Notes under the pieces: model-generated
Databases searched by the model: none
Told to the model about the DNA's origin: nothing
The model's input: the letters and a program-made list of their open reading frames with translations, nothing else
Assembly (NCBI GenBank): GCA_003956705.1
Contig: QZCP01000835.1
Span: 1-64,000, forward strand
Reading direction: 5' to 3'
Length of the DNA: 64,000 nt
Source: Brevipalpus yothersi
Taxonomy: Eukaryota; Arthropoda; Arachnida; Trombidiformes; Tenuipalpidae
In this document: positions 34,732 to 47,931 of the stretch, one piece after another
Layout of the letters: each line of letters starts with the position of its first letter
Position numbering within the stretch: position 1 is the stretch's first letter
Made by a program: the position numbers and the translations under genes

Positions 34732-35340
34732 ATTTTTACAATCAAATAAATCTCGACTCCAAAAAAAAGAACTAGATTAAAATGAATTAACGCTAATTAA
34801 AATTTCCAATAAGATATGTTTGCAGGCCATGGAATGCGGAAAGATGAAAAATATTATGTATAACGAGTTTGAATCTTATCATCTCAACAAAATAGTGCAA
34901 AAAATTCTTCTCAAGAAGAGATTCCATTGAAGAAAATTCACTCTCTTTGATGCCGAAAAAATGGAATCAAAGGTCTGCCAACTACTCTTGAAATTCTTTA
35001 TCGCTCTTCAGAGGCGTATTTCAAATATTTTCCATAATTAACAGAGTTCAAGAAAGAATTTAGCCAGTGTAGAACCAATTCTTTCCAAAACAAATACACC
35101 AGTATCTAGTCTATCATGAGTTGCGTACAGATCCAGAGGAGAAAGGGAACCAATCACAAAGATTATTATAAAAAGGAAATAATACTTAGAGTCCAAAATT
35201 TTGGCTAGTGAAATGAGTGGAAGCACTTCTCCTCATTCTTGACTTCAATCGGAGCAATAATGTAGCTCGATTATTGCAATTGGGCCTCTCCAGATTACTC
35301 GAAAAAAAATTGAACAAAACATGATGAAAAAGAATGAAAT
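34732..35340. other. Intergenic, convergent 3' ends
   Basis: Lies between the 3' ends of the plus-strand receptor gene and the minus-strand V-ATPase gene. An AATAAA at 34745-34750, only 14 bp after the receptor stop, may be its poly(A) signal. No gene seen. Confidence 0.5.
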
Positions 35341-36550
35341 CTAAAACAAGAGATCTTCATCGTGTTCATCATCCAGAAGATTGCTTCCTTCAACAGCTTC
35401 TCCTTTTGCTTTGAGTTCGGCAATCAGCTTTTCACGAGCTTCTTTGATCTTCTTCTTCTTTTCTTGAATCTTTTTCAAACGATAAAATTCTTCACGTTCT
35501 CTCTCATCAAGTTCAGATGAGACATAGGCTAGTGTACGCTCAATTTTGGGAATGACAACATGTTCTAGTGCATTAACACGACGATTTGTGACCTAAAGTG
35601 AGATGATGAAAAATTGATAGATTGTAGACATTGTTCTCTGAGAGAAGAATTTTTCCTTCATAAGAGAAGGAAAAATGGACTGCTTACTTTTATGACTTCA
35701 TCCAATGTAATAAAGCTGGTTTGAAGTGAAGCTAACTCTACTAGAAGTTCTATGGCTCGAGCATAGTTCTTCTTTAATTTGGAAAGTTGTTGTCCACCTC
35801 TGGAGAGACCGGCTAGCTCATAGCTATCACTACCATCTTGATAACACTCGAAGGCTGGAAGGTTGACACCGGCAACATTATCTTTCTTGCACTTAACCTA
35901 TTCACCAGGATAGAACGAAAATTGATGATAAAAAAAAATATCGATTGAGTAAATAAATTGCTTGCTTGCATGAAAACTCACTTTAGTTTGAGCACGGGTG
36001 ACATTCTGGAGCACAACTGCATTGATATCATTTCCAACAGCAAATTTAGCCTCAGCCAGACTGAATTGGGCTTCTTTCATCACTTCGCCCATTTGCTCTT
36101 TGGTCTGATGGAGAAGATAAATTTATCAGTAAATAAGTAAATGAATTAAAAAGAATAAAAAAGAAAATCAACATCAATGATGCTAAACCTCTCCCCTTCA
36201 TACACCCCTCTCTCTTCCTGCTTTCCAGTTGTTTGTTTGTATGCAAATTTTACCTCAACTATTTTGCGAAGAATGTTACGAAATCTCATCTGCAATGCAT
36301 CAGCTTTCTTTTTTAGAAGATTGTGGCCAGTCTGAGCTCCTTTTAACCTTGCTTTCATCAAGGTAAGGGCCCTAAAAGAGAGAGAGAAAAGATGAATAAT
36401 CAACGGTGATGATAGTGGAGGAGTTAATAGGTTTTATCAGGTCAAGCAAGATTAAATGAAAGTAGAGAGAAAGAGAAAAGATGGAAAGACAAATCATTGT
36501 CCAGCTTACATTCGAGATGGAAAGATATTTATTTTCTCTTTGCTACTCAT
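35341..36550 (-). CDS. VhaD: V-type proton ATPase subunit D
   Basis: Five exons (36510-36550, 36254-36371, 35982-36104, 35688-35897, 35341-35592) give 247 residues, the normal length of the family. The N-terminus reads MSSKEKINIFPSRMALTLMKARLKGAQ, followed by the long helical hairpin (LLKKKADALQMRFRNILRKIVE...), ELAGLSRGGQQLSKLKKNYARAIELLVELASLQTSFITLDEVIK and TNRRVNALEHVVIPKIERTL. Subunit D is the central rotor shaft of the V1 sector, coupling ATP hydrolysis to proton pumping on endomembranes. The acidic end DDEHDEDLLF is usual. The 5' flank contains a foldback inverted repeat. Confidence 0.97.
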
Positions 36551-37286
36551 TTTGTGAACGCTTTAGGTCACCAAATAACAGAAAAAAATTCAATATAATC
36601 AAATAAACACAATTAAACAACAGTTAACTACATGTAATATTGGTACATTTTTCAGCTTCTTCCCGAAGTTTACAATCGATTCAAAGCAGACTTAAAGCAG
36701 GCGCAGTACGTGTAAGCGTTCGAATACAGCGCACTTACTTGTTAGCGGTACATCCAAAGAGTAGGAACAAGAGAACACACTCCTATGAGGAACACTGTCA
36801 ACTTCTAGTGTTCCAAAACTTGTTTCTAGTGTACTTGCTAGAGTACTTGCAACCAACTAGTATTTTCACGATAATTTTTGGCCACCTGATAGATGTTCAA
36901 AAATCGAGGTGATAGTTTTTGGCCACGATATCAACGAAAAAAAACTGGTCAAACCGTCTGATAGATGAAAATTTCCTTCTATCAGGCGTGATAAAGTGGC
37001 CAAAAATTATCTTTTGGACTTTATCTGGTGGCCAAAAATTATCGCTAGAACAAGAAAACTGGAAAAGTTGAAAAAATTAACTGTGAGCGTCGTCTGTCGA
37101 TTGTTCGAAGAATTTATTCCCTTTACTATTAAGTGTGTACTCTTTTAAGTACTCTTTGGGTACATCAAAGTCATCTGTAACAAGTTTCCTCTGATGATCA
37201 GAGTCTGATCAGAATTTTCAGCCGAATAATCATTCAGACTGGCTAAACTATCACCACGTTCTTGAGACCATAATTTAAGCATAATT
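36551..37286. other. Intergenic between VhaD and MCMDC2
   Basis: Upstream region of VhaD and downstream region of MCMDC2. Holds the inverted-repeat element described separately; no coding exon seen. Confidence 0.6.
36869..37044. repeat. Foldback inverted repeat, possible MITE
   Basis: Perfect 18-bp inverted ends CGATAATTTTTGGCCACC (36869-36886) and its reverse complement (37027-37044) bracket 140 bp. A second nested pair, GATAGTTTTTGGCCAC (36911-36926) and GTGGCCAAAAATTATC (36996-37011), and cctgatag/ctatcagg, lie inside. No open frame. No obvious target duplication immediately outside the arms. Confidence 0.6.
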
Positions 37287-39558
37287 TTACTCTTCACTTA
37301 TGCCCGAGTTGGCAAAACTTGGATCAAGATTCTTTACCAATGATTCACAAATTTTTTCGATATGGCGATGTCCCTGGAGCGAGAAAGAATGAGAATGGAT
37401 TTAGTATTTAGTTTTGACTAGCTATGACTGACTCAAAAGATCTTACATTCGAGTCCTGGAATAGCTGGACGAGACAATTGAAGCGAGGGAAGTCTGTTCC
37501 ACACAAAACACTAGTCCCATATTTAATTAGGCAACTTTCTTCGAACAAGCTAATGGCAAGTACTGCATCGAATGATAAAACATTTGGTCTGAGACTAAGT
37601 TTCGCCAGAGAAGCGGCTGAGATGAGTAGGTGAGAAATTGCTTGACGATCACACTTATCGCGGAGTTGCCTTCGAGCAGTGGAAAAATAATTTTCCAAAA
37701 TATCTTTTGCCTCTTCGGTGAAAGTTACTTTGGTCCGTGAGGTAAGTGTGAAAAGGTGTGCCCAATCCTTTGATGCTAAAGGTGAATCACCTCTAGACGT
37801 TGGACTCTCTTCACACTGGATAACCAGTGGAAATAGAGAGAGAGGAATTGGCTTAATCTTGCTCGTTTGTTGGCATACCTTCAAGGATTGGCTGACCCAG
37901 AGAGCAATATGTAAGGTTTCTTCTTTAGAGGATTGATTTTTATCCAATTTAATGGGGAATTTATTGTGTTCCAGTATTGATACGATATCATTGTGATCTT
38001 TATCGGAAACTGTCTGGGCATCAATCACACACACACCATTGGTGGCCAGTTGAAGCGAGCCAGCATCGTTCCAGAAAGTTTCTCTATTTTTCCTAGTCAC
38101 AACAGAGACTGGAACTTGTGACGAGTGGATAAAGTGATTGTGTGCAAATTTGGAAGCAAAGGCAAGAAGAGTTTTAACTCTATACAGATAGTTTCCAACA
38201 ACCATGATGGACTTATGTCGTATCTGGAGAGCAATTTGAATGAATTATTTAATTATCTCATCAATTTTCTTCAATTTTTCCACCTACATATTCATTTTCC
38301 TCCTCCCGTTTGTTTCTCAATGCTATGAGAGATACAAGAAGGCACATTTTGAGCATCAAATTCCCTTTGCCAAGAATGTCGATAGCGAAATATTCAGCGA
38401 AAGCAAAAACCAAACTTATTGGTGAGTTTTCTATATTTTCTATGGAAAAATGAAATTCATTGAATTAAGGTAACATGCAATGAAAAATACACTCACCAGA
38501 TCGAAGCCTCAGGATGATCTCTTCAGAATAGTCACCAGTACCATATGGTTCACGAACCATCTGAAACGGGTTCTCAAATTCACAATTTAAAACATCAATT
38601 CCAACTTCCCTTACACCAGACATTGTTTCCCAACATACAGCGATACCTTCAATATATTTGATCCTTGCTCCCAACTTAGCCAATTCATACATCCTTGGAT
38701 TAAGAATATGAAAAAAACTTGCTCGAAAAGTTGTTGAGCCTATCAGACACATATGAAAATAAATTAGCTGTCCATCACACTTGCAACCAGACAGACTTAC
38801 TTGGTGCAGTTGTGAAACTTTTCAGATGAACTTTTTTGCGATATGTGCAAATTCTTTCATTTATCTCCTCTCTCATGGAAGTATGATTAGAGTTTCGGTG
38901 CTCATAGCAAGCGAATATCGGCTCAGAAAGGCCAAAGATGAAATGATTGAAAATTCTTTCCTTCCCACATCCTTCCATGTTGCATTTAAAGATTGATCCA
39001 ATGACAAAATTAGACTCTTCACACATTGATACGATTTGAATATTGACAGCTTTGACCAGTGCTTTTGAATTAGGATCGGTTGTTTTGAACATTAGATCTC
39101 GATTTCCTCTCACTTGAGTTCTGATAAATGAAACACCATCACTTTTATCTATTCGATTCCATTCAATTAGGATAATTACTTACGAATCAAGGAGAGGAAG
39201 GTCTTTTGTTCTTAAACAGATGAATACATGTGGTCCTCGAACTAATCGTTTTGCGATATGTTTTTGGATCATTTTCAGCGCATATGTGGTGTTCTCCCTA
39301 AGCCCTTCCGCTAAATTTGCTATCGTATGATAAAACATAGTCAAAAATAAGCCAATATCGTGATATAAAGTAAATGAAGGGATAAACTTTTCCAATCAAA
39401 TAAGTCTACTTACGAAATTGATGAGTTCTAAGGAAATCGAACGTAACTTGCAGTAGCAGAATCCTTCTCGAGGTGAATCCATCAGGTATGATCCTGGTAT
39501 TCATGAAGTAATCATTTTCCCTCAAAAATTGTATCAATTGTGATTCATAATCAGTCAT
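37287..39558 (-). CDS. MCMDC2: MCM domain-containing protein 2-like
   Basis: Seven exons (39448-39558, 39184-39386, 38801-39120, 38497-38739, 38288-38415, 37447-38223, 37287-37373) with matching phases code for 622 residues. Recognised segments: FAEYFAIDILGKGNLMLKMCLLVSLIAL, the AAA-like core IMVVGNYLYRVKTLLAFASKF, NGVCVIDAQTV, ILEHNKFPI, and the C-terminal helical region YFSTARRQLRDKCDRQAISHLLISAASLAKLSLRPNVL with ISLFEESCLIKYGTSVLCG. The Walker A GxxGxGK of true MCM helicases is absent, as in vertebrate MCMDC2 and the Drosophila mei-217/mei-218 pair, which act in meiotic crossover formation. The first intron needs a weak donor (gttacg) because the nearer gtaag would leave only a 27-nt intron and break the frame. 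The 38416 acceptor has a poor pyrimidine tract. Confidence 0.82.
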
Positions 39559-40070
39559 GATGGAACAATAAATCAAAATGATTAATTATAAACAGAAAAT
39601 GAAAAAATTTCAAAGATTTTAAATCAAAACAAAAGTCGAACCAAAAAAAGAGAAGAGAAGAAGAATGGAAAAAGAAAAGTTTTTCCCCCTCTCAAGGGGA
39701 AAGTTTCACTTTTAAGTTGATCGAGTTTGAACAGTTTTTCAAATCAAGTCTTTGAGATTGTGTTTTCATCATGATTCATAGTAATTAAATTGAAATAATT
39801 ATAATGATAAGAATTTTTGAGGTATGAGATGTAGGCTGAGGATATGGTTTCACATCCTATCCTAACATCTTAGTTGATTGAAGGTTAATTGAAAGCTGGT
39901 CGAGAATTCATCAGAGAGAATGGATGAGATTAGCTTCTTTTTGATTGCAAATATAAAGAGAAGAAGAGTTCAAAATTGAGAAAATGAAACATTTTGGTGC
40001 AATATTTACATTGTTATTATACTTTCATAGAGAATATGAGATCAACAAATTACAAAATAGAATCATTTTA
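39559..40070. other. Intergenic between MCMDC2 and SEL1L
   Basis: About 0.5 kb, AT-rich; 5' flank of MCMDC2 and 3' flank of the SEL1L gene. No further feature recognised. Confidence 0.5.
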
Positions 40071-42239
40071 TCAAGGCTGAGGCATTCTTCTGATCGCAAC
40101 AACTAAGCCCAATAGTAAGGCTAAGAAAGTCATCAAATACAGATCCCAATCAGGGCCAAGAATTTTGGTTATATTAAAATGGGATGTCACAAGGGTCCAG
40201 TCGTACTTTTGTAAGGATTCAAGTCCATAAACAAGAGCTAGCTTAAATTTGGCCAACGCTACCGGTACATGAGCATCGGCACTAGAATCGGCGGCCATGT
40301 CATAGTAGCGTTTGGCGAGATGAAAATCTTTCTTCAAGCCTAAACCTTGTTCATGCATGTAGCCTAAATTAAAAAGAGCTTGAGCATTCTGCTGCATATC
40401 TGATGCCAAGCGATATTGTGCTGCTGCTGTCTCATAGTCCACCTTAGTTCCATATCCATAGTAGTAGTAATCACCCAATTTGACTCGAGCAATTGAAGAG
40501 CCTTGTGTTGCTGAGCGAGACCAGTACATGAGGGCTCTGGATAAAGAATCATTTTTTTGGAACAACTCAAATTCTTGCCGATCAAGAATGAAAGCAGCAT
40601 TATTTTGAGCAACTTCGTATCCCAATTCAGCCATAAAACTGTACTTAATGAACGCTTCTGTTAATCGGCCATCTTTGTAAGCGTTATGGGCTGTTGTCAA
40701 CATCGTTCCCCAATGTCCACGTTCAGCGACATTCTTAAACAACTCGACAGCTGTTGGACACGATTTCGTGACTCCTGTTCCTGAGGCATGCATTTGAGCA
40801 AGATTATAGTATCCCAATACATGACCGGATTGAGATGCAAGTGTAAAGTATTTGCTAGCGGATTTGTAATCCTTGGGCACCCCTAAACCATTGAAATACA
40901 TGATTCCTAATTGCAATTGTCCATCAACCCATCCTTGATTGGCAGCAAGACTGAAATACTTGTGGGCTTTATGATAATCTTTTTCGACACCCTTTCCATA
41001 CAGATACATGACACCTAGACCACTTTGTCCCACAGAATTGCCTTTTTCCGCAGCCATTTTAAAGTATTTGAGAGCAGTTTCATTACTCTGTTGAACAACA
41101 GAGCTTCCCTCTAAATACATCTACAAGATAGAGAGAAGGAGAAGATTTAGCATTAGTGAAAACTTATCAATTTTCAATCTAAATTGAATAGATTACCTTT
41201 CCTAAGAATGCCATTGCATTTGCATTACCAGCATCAGCTGCTTGAAGGAAATAGTTGAGAGCTCTTGCATGATCTTGCTCCACTCCTCGACCTCCCTGAT
41301 AATGTAATTGACCCAATCCAACCTGTGCATTCACATCACCCTTATCAGCCAAGAATTGATAGTATTGGAGTAGATCATCATCAAGGATACCAGAGTAGGA
41401 ACCAGGATTTTCAATCTCATCAAGTAAACGAACTCGACTGATGGCGATTACACCAGAGAAGGAAACTTCTTCTTCCACTTTCTTAGCAACTTTCTCATAG
41501 TATTTGAGTGCTGTATCACAACTAGAGATCACAGATATTCCTGACCAGTATCGATAGCCCATCGCCATTTGAGCTAACAAATTGCCACCGGTAGCAGCGA
41601 ATGTATAATAAACTAAGGCTTTCACTGGATCTGGCTCCATACCAATACCACTGGCATACATGAAACCGATCAGCTGTGGAAAGATAAAAGAGGTATGAGT
41701 GTGTGTGTCTGTTTATCATTGGATACAGGTAGATAGACTGAGAGAGATTAACAAGTGACAGCTCATCACTAAGCACCCGAAAAAGAAAACACATGAGAAT
41801 ACTTACCATTTGGGCAGATGGATCACCTTCGCTGGCCAATTGTTTCAAGAAACGCTTTGCGAGAGGAAAATTCATCTTTAAATGGTCACCAAACAGTAAT
41901 GCTTGGGCTGACATTAGCATTGCTTTGGAATGATTTAATTTGGCCGCTTCAAGAAGCAATTGATACGCCTTTGGCCGGTCTGGATTATAACCGTTAAGAA
42001 TTTGCTTGGCATTTTCATAGGAACTATTAGCTCTTTTCTCATCTTCTGTGGGCTGAAGTGGCTTTGTGAGACTATCAGTAGCATCAATAACTACAAATTG
42101 TGTTAAAATGAGTACTGGACCATGAACATGAAATCAAATAAGAGAAAAAAAAATATCATTAGCATGAGTAAGTACATGAATCAATTATAGCATCCAACTC
42201 ACCACATATTAAAGAGATGGAAAAGACAGCTCGTTCCAT
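40071..42239 (-). CDS. SEL1L: SEL1L/Hrd3-type ER-associated degradation adaptor
   Basis: Four exons (42203-42239, 41807-42090, 41197-41673, 40071-41120) encode 615 residues. The protein is an array of Sel1-like repeats (for example GNSVGQSGLGVMYLYGKGVEKDYHKAHKYF and LYGLGVPKDY-type units), with a C-terminal transmembrane helix (LYLMTFLALLLGLVVAI) and a short PQP tail. The N-terminus MERAVFSISLICG looks like a short signal peptide. In the family, this lumenal protein with one C-terminal anchor couples misfolded glycoproteins to the HRD1 ubiquitin ligase. It is shorter than vertebrate SEL1L (which carries a fibronectin type II domain absent here). Exon phases 1, 0, 0 all match. Confidence 0.93.
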
Positions 42240-44187
42240 GATTGTTAATTGTTATCGGATTATAATTTAAAGTATGAAAATGATTGACGACAACGACGAG
42301 GAGGACGAAAATGATGACGATGATGATCACAATTAAAGTGAAGAGATTTTCAAATGACCAGTAATGAATTTGAATATAATTAAATATCTATGTATATATA
42401 TTTACGCAGAAAGTACTAGAACGATAATAATGATGATTCAACTTAAATACATGTCATCGAAACCATAGACAACAGCAAAACATCATCATCATTGTAAGCG
42501 CAACATATGTATGTATGTGTGTGAGTAGTTGTTGTTGATGTTAGCAAACAGACTAATCTCGGTCAAGTGTAAGATGAATGGATGAAAAAGAATGAGGTAT
42601 GGTGGGAAGATAGATGTTACTTAATTGGGAAAAATAAGAAGATGATGATGTACAAAATTAGAGAGAGAAACAAACGGAGAGTAAGATTTGGAATCACATT
42701 AATATGAAGCTTAGCTACTGTATGTATCGGAAACATTCAATAATCAAATCAAATCAAATGCTATTTTCAAGATCAAGCGGCTTGATGTTATGCTGCTGCT
42801 ATGTTGTGAGCATTCGCAATGAGATTCAGCAATTGTTGGCAGTTTAAACTCTATGCTCTTGAGAAGGGATATTGGAATTACTTTGATTATTATTGGAAAA
42901 TGAATGTGTATTTTAATTGTTGAATGGCAATTTTAACATCTTGTTGATATACCTTCCATTATTGTGCAAAAAATCCCTTTTGTTGAGATTATGAACAGCT
43001 TTTAAAATAATCGTTCGAAACTTTAATAGGCAGATCGCTATGGAGGGTTCTTATAAGACCATCAAAAAATTCTGACACTTCATCCAACTTTATTAATTTT
43101 ATCAATTTTTCTAGCGAGGACTCTCTTACACTTTTCCTCCAATCTCAATGATGATGGGAAGAAAGTTGGAGAGGTATTCTGGGACGAAATTGAAAACTTT
43201 ATTAAGACTTTTCGGGAAGTTTCTTGGGGAAAATTTCGGCATTTACAGCATTAGAAGACAGCTCCCGTTGAAAATATAGAGCTCCCGAGTCAATTGTTAT
43301 TTAAAATCTGTGTAATAAAAAAATAATGCATTTTTAACCCTTTCATGACTTTTTGAAGGCCATTTCTTAATCCTTTGGGTCCAGATACTCCCCTTTTATG
43401 CCCCATAATTACTCCTTTGATGAAAGGATAAAAAGGCGTGGAACCCTACGATAGAAAATAGAGATAAAATAGTAGAAGAAATGAAAAAAATAAAAATAAA
43501 TAAAGAAAAAAACCGTCGTTCGATTCACGATCTTCTCCTTCTTTCTTTCTGAGGCTTATTTAGAACTAAGAATCGCGAGACGGTTCCTCTCCCATCACTT
43601 CTCCGCGATCGGCCGCTCCTCTCCTCTCCTCTCCTCAATTTTCCTTCACCTTCTCTTTACCTTCCCTTCACATGGGACCTCACCGTCACCACAACCTCAC
43701 AATGCCCCCACTAGGAAGGACGAGGAGTTGAACGTCCTGGTGGGGTATATGTGGGGTTGTGTGGGGTATACATGGTGGGAAATATTTCCTGCCTCTGCCT
43801 CTCCTGTAGGTCGAGGTCTGAGATGTGTGTGAGGTCCTTCCTCGCTCCTTGACTCTGGCTGGGACCTTCGAAAAGTAGGTCTCTGTGACTGAATGCTTCC
43901 CAGGACAGCGAGTGGGGTGTGTGGACTGTTGAATAGTAGTCATCATTGACTAGTACGAATTTTTGTCACCACGAATTGCTATTGGTCCATGCTTCGTTTG
44001 TTAAAAAGTTTCCTTGTAGCCCCATTAATTAATTGGATTAGTGGATATTCATCCCGAAAATTACAAATTGTATCTTTTTCTTGTCAAAATATTGCTAAAA
44101 TTTTTATGCTTACAACTTCAATCGGTGTATAAATGAGTGGCTTAATAATTGTAAATTGAATATAAAGATGGTGAAATTTGATCATAA
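42240..44187. other. Intergenic between SEL1L and NADK
   Basis: AT-rich except for 43530-43960, where CCTCT-rich and GGGGT/TGTGGGG-rich sequence stands out against the surroundings. No coding exon recognised there. Confidence 0.5.
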
Positions 44188-46184
44188 TCAACACATATGA
44201 GAATTATTATGGGTAAGAAAAGAATGATTGAACTTGAGTTGTTTTTTTCTTTCATTCCAGTGGAGACATTCACCCAGACTATCAAACCAATCACTCATAG
44301 GATCGGTGGAACAGATGGAGGGCACAGGATGTATTGAAGTGGTTACACGTAATCTATAAGTATCAAAAAAAGGTCATCAGAAAAGTTATTAATTATCCGA
44401 TATCATCATCGTCCGTAAATTGTTTCTCAAGATTTGATTATCACTGTAACACATACTCATCTTCAAGTTCCAACTCTTGTCTCTTGCGTCCATCAAATGA
44501 AACCCAAGCTGAGCTTCGAGAGTCAGACGAAACTTTTATCTGGAAAGAAAGATATTTCAAATCGAAACAATAAAGAAAGAAAAGCGTAAACAAGATAATC
44601 AAGTACAGTCAGACGATTAGTTTGATAAAACTATTTTTTTCTGTCTCACTTTCAATTCGATTCCAGCAGGCACAACTATCGGACGAAATGATAATGAATG
44701 TGGACATATTGGAGTGACCATTATCGCTGGGACACTTGGATGTACCATCGATGCTCCAGCAGCAACTGCATACGCTGTACTTCCGGTTGGTGTAGAGACA
44801 ATCAGTCCATCTCCTTGAACGGTGGTAATGTATTTTCCTTCAATATAAAGATCCAAATTGGATAGGAATGGTGAAAGGCCACGATCGAGTACCACTTCGT
44901 TCAACACTAGATGGTAAGATTCATGTTCTTTTTGATCTTTTTTGGTCACTGTACAGTAGAGACGACTTCGAACGGTAAGAGCAGCATTACCTACAAAGTG
45001 AAAATATCCAATGATAATTTGAAAGTTAATGATTGTGATATTGAAAAGTAATTGATAAAGTGAGTACTAAGGAAAATTCTTAGTAACTGAACTGTGAACG
45101 AGATCACCTTCAAGTACTTTTGATACATCAAGACGAAAAGTATCAAATTCGAAAGGCGCAAGAAAACCAAGAGATCCCATATGAAATGCCATTACAGGAG
45201 GTACTTTACGCTGAATAATAATATGAATACCATATATATATACATCCATTATGCAGGAAACAAATTGAATGACGATTATAATGAATAAAGAGTTTCTTGT
45301 TCATCACCTCAATTGAGGATGAATGACATTGAAAGATGTTTATGAATCAAAATTGGATTCATTCAAAAACTCACCTGAAACAGTGAAGAGGCGTATAGAA
45401 GTGTTCCATCACCACCAAGACAAATGATTAGATCAACTTCGATTCCATTTTCATCTTCCTCTGGGCTGAAAGTGACCAATTTGTCTCGAAATTGTACAAA
45501 AGCTGGCTCATCTTCTAATTTAGAATCTTTTAGTACATTTGATTCCACGATCACTGTCATTTCCCGCTCCTGTAATTGGTATGATGAAATGTGAATCAAT
45601 TCCTTTTCCGTCTATCGGATGTGGGAACATGTGCATCAATCAGAACTGGGAGCAAAATTTTTCAACCAAAGTTATTTGCAATTACTTTAATCAGTAAGTA
45701 ATCAAAATTTTTGATAGAAAAACTGTGACCCTCTCATAATTCGATCAATGGGAAAAAAATTAACAAAGAATCCAGAAGAACGGTCTTACCGAAAGAAGCC
45801 AATGTACCAATTGTACGAATGCTGGTAAAACTGTGGTATCATGAAGTTTCTGAATCACCAGTATCCTCTTTGGTGGATTCCGCCATTTCAACCTCTGATT
45901 GATATAGTTTTCCAAACTAAAATAAGATGAAACATAATTGTTAACAGTATTTCAGTTGATATCGATGGAAGATTGTGAACTACTTTCAAGAACGATTTCT
46001 TTCTGCTTCTCTAGAGGAAACGATCGCCAGAACTCCGATAAACACCTTCATGACACTAATTTTTACTGATCTAAACGCTCATTTGACTAACTCACCGACA
46101 TATCATCAAGAAGTTATCGTAAGGAATCAGCTTCACATTGGAACATTAAAAGCACTAGCCAACTTACCTGAAAGTATGATTCAT
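44188..46184 (-). CDS. NADK: NAD kinase
   Basis: Seven exons (46168-46184, 45790-45916, 45375-45569, 45108-45210, 44650-44990, 44457-44539, 44188-44353) give 343 residues with consistent phases. Signature motifs: LICLGGDGTLLYASSLF (GGDGT nucleotide-binding loop, about residue 101), PPVMAFHMGSLGFLAPF, VLNEVVLDRG, VQGDGLIVSTPTGSTAY, SFRPIVVPAGIELK, AWVSFDGRK and a C-terminal SICSTDPMSDWFDSLGECLHWNERKK. The enzyme phosphorylates NAD+ to NADP+ with ATP in the cytosol. The initiating exon is only 17 nt, MNHTFS, preceded in frame by TGA; longer N-terminal regulatory extensions seen in some animals are missing in this model. An alternative upstream exon cannot be excluded. Confidence 0.92.
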
Positions 46185-47931
46185 CGTCGAGATCAGAAAT
46201 GTTCACCTTATTATCACAAAAATCATATGGAACAACCGCCTGAAGAACAGTTTCCGAGTTTTGTATTCCTTTGCTACTTTGATGAGTACGGTGATGATGT
46301 CGATGATACACTGAAGACAATTTCATTTATTATGGGTAGCAAATCACCGAACATTTTTTTGTCAGTATGATGTTTTGCTTGATGATGTGTAGTCGTTATG
46401 TGCTCGTGGGTGAATGAATTTCAAGGAATGTATGGAATGGTTTCACTTTGATGGCTTCATCTCTTTCCCCAGATATTCGCATCGTTGAATGAGCCACAAC
46501 ACACACACATTCTGATGATGGCTAAGGGAAAGAGAGTAACGATAAGAAAAAAGTTGAAAGAAAAAAAGGAACAAACTTAATTCCGTACGATTCATTCAAG
46601 ATGAAGGTTGAAAAAAATGGAGGGATGTGGAAACAATGACATTAACACGTTTCAGTGATGCATGGTCTTATGAAAATTAGTCAAAAAAACAGAACTTTTA
46701 TCGATATGAGAGAGAGAGAAAAAAAATTTTCTTTCTGATCGCTATAAAGGAAACAAAAGTGAACATATAACTAAAATCAACTTGAGTCAGTTAATCATTT
46801 GGTTGTAACATGACAGCATCATGAGATAAATTACCAAAAGGGGCTCGAATGAGAGGGAAGTAGATGCAAGATAGTGTTGATATGAAACGTTAATAATCAA
46901 TCAGCTTTATCCATATATCAGCATCATTTGACTCATTTAAATGTGGAAACGAATTTCAAAAAAAAATGAATCCTCTCTCTGACGTCGTCACATTTTTTTC
47001 CGGATTCAATGGAAGTGATGACTATTTTTTCTCGTCGAATTTCATTTCATGATCACCCGGATAAATCTAGTGGCTGAAGTCAATTATGGGAATTTTTGAG
47101 AATTGATGGTTGAGAGAGTAGTTTCAAATGTTCAAAGACAACCTTTGTCATCAGCATGAACGATATACGTAACTTTTTTTTGATGGATGAAAAAATCAAC
47201 TTAGAGAACTTATAGGTATTATCCAGCATTAAGATAAAAGTTGAGAGGATTTGAATTCAATTGGGTTATAACTCCTCTCATCTCCTTCATTCTCTCGCTT
47301 TTTAGGATGACTGTTGGTTCTAGCTTTGCAAATGATACCAGCAATTCAGAACTTTTCTATGATACATGAATTTAATTGCATCCTTTACCCTCGGATAACA
47401 GGGAGGGAATATCGAACTACTGTCATACAGGGAGGAGAGAGAGAGCTTCGAAGAGGATCGGATAAAGACAATCAAAATTTGTAAATCCCTGAATTCGCGA
47501 CGAGATGTGGACCATTACGAGAACAAAGCAGAAAAGCAATTTGGGAAAATAATTTATTCAACTTTGGCCTTGATAAGTAATCGAAGAGCGAAAGAAATAG
47601 AAGTGTGGGTAACACTGATGCAACAGCGATTGAAGAAGGCAGCATCATAAAGAGAAGAGACAAGGAAACACTGAGTCTTACTCTTTTGATATTCTGTACC
47701 TTCCATTATCATGAGCCATCACTAGGGTAAACCATCCATGATGTGGAAGTCCAGTTGAAACAATTTATGTAGGCATAATGAGACTAATTGAACTTGCTTG
47801 CATGACAAGTCTTCCGAAAGAGAATAGATGAATATTGATCTGCATTTTAAGGATGATCTAGTGAGCTTATGAGGGCTCAGATATGAGAGAAAATATTTTT
47901 TTATAAATGAATTGTCTTAACGAAATCTCAC
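46185..47931. other. Intergenic between NADK and Miro
   Basis: About 1.7 kb without a recognised gene on either strand. A plus-strand open frame at 45975-46370 overlaps NADK exon 1 antisense and is judged spurious. Confidence 0.5.

Noticed and set aside
45975..46370. Plus-strand open frame of 131 codons
   Set aside because: Antisense over NADK exon 1 and its flank; no domain, no splice partners.
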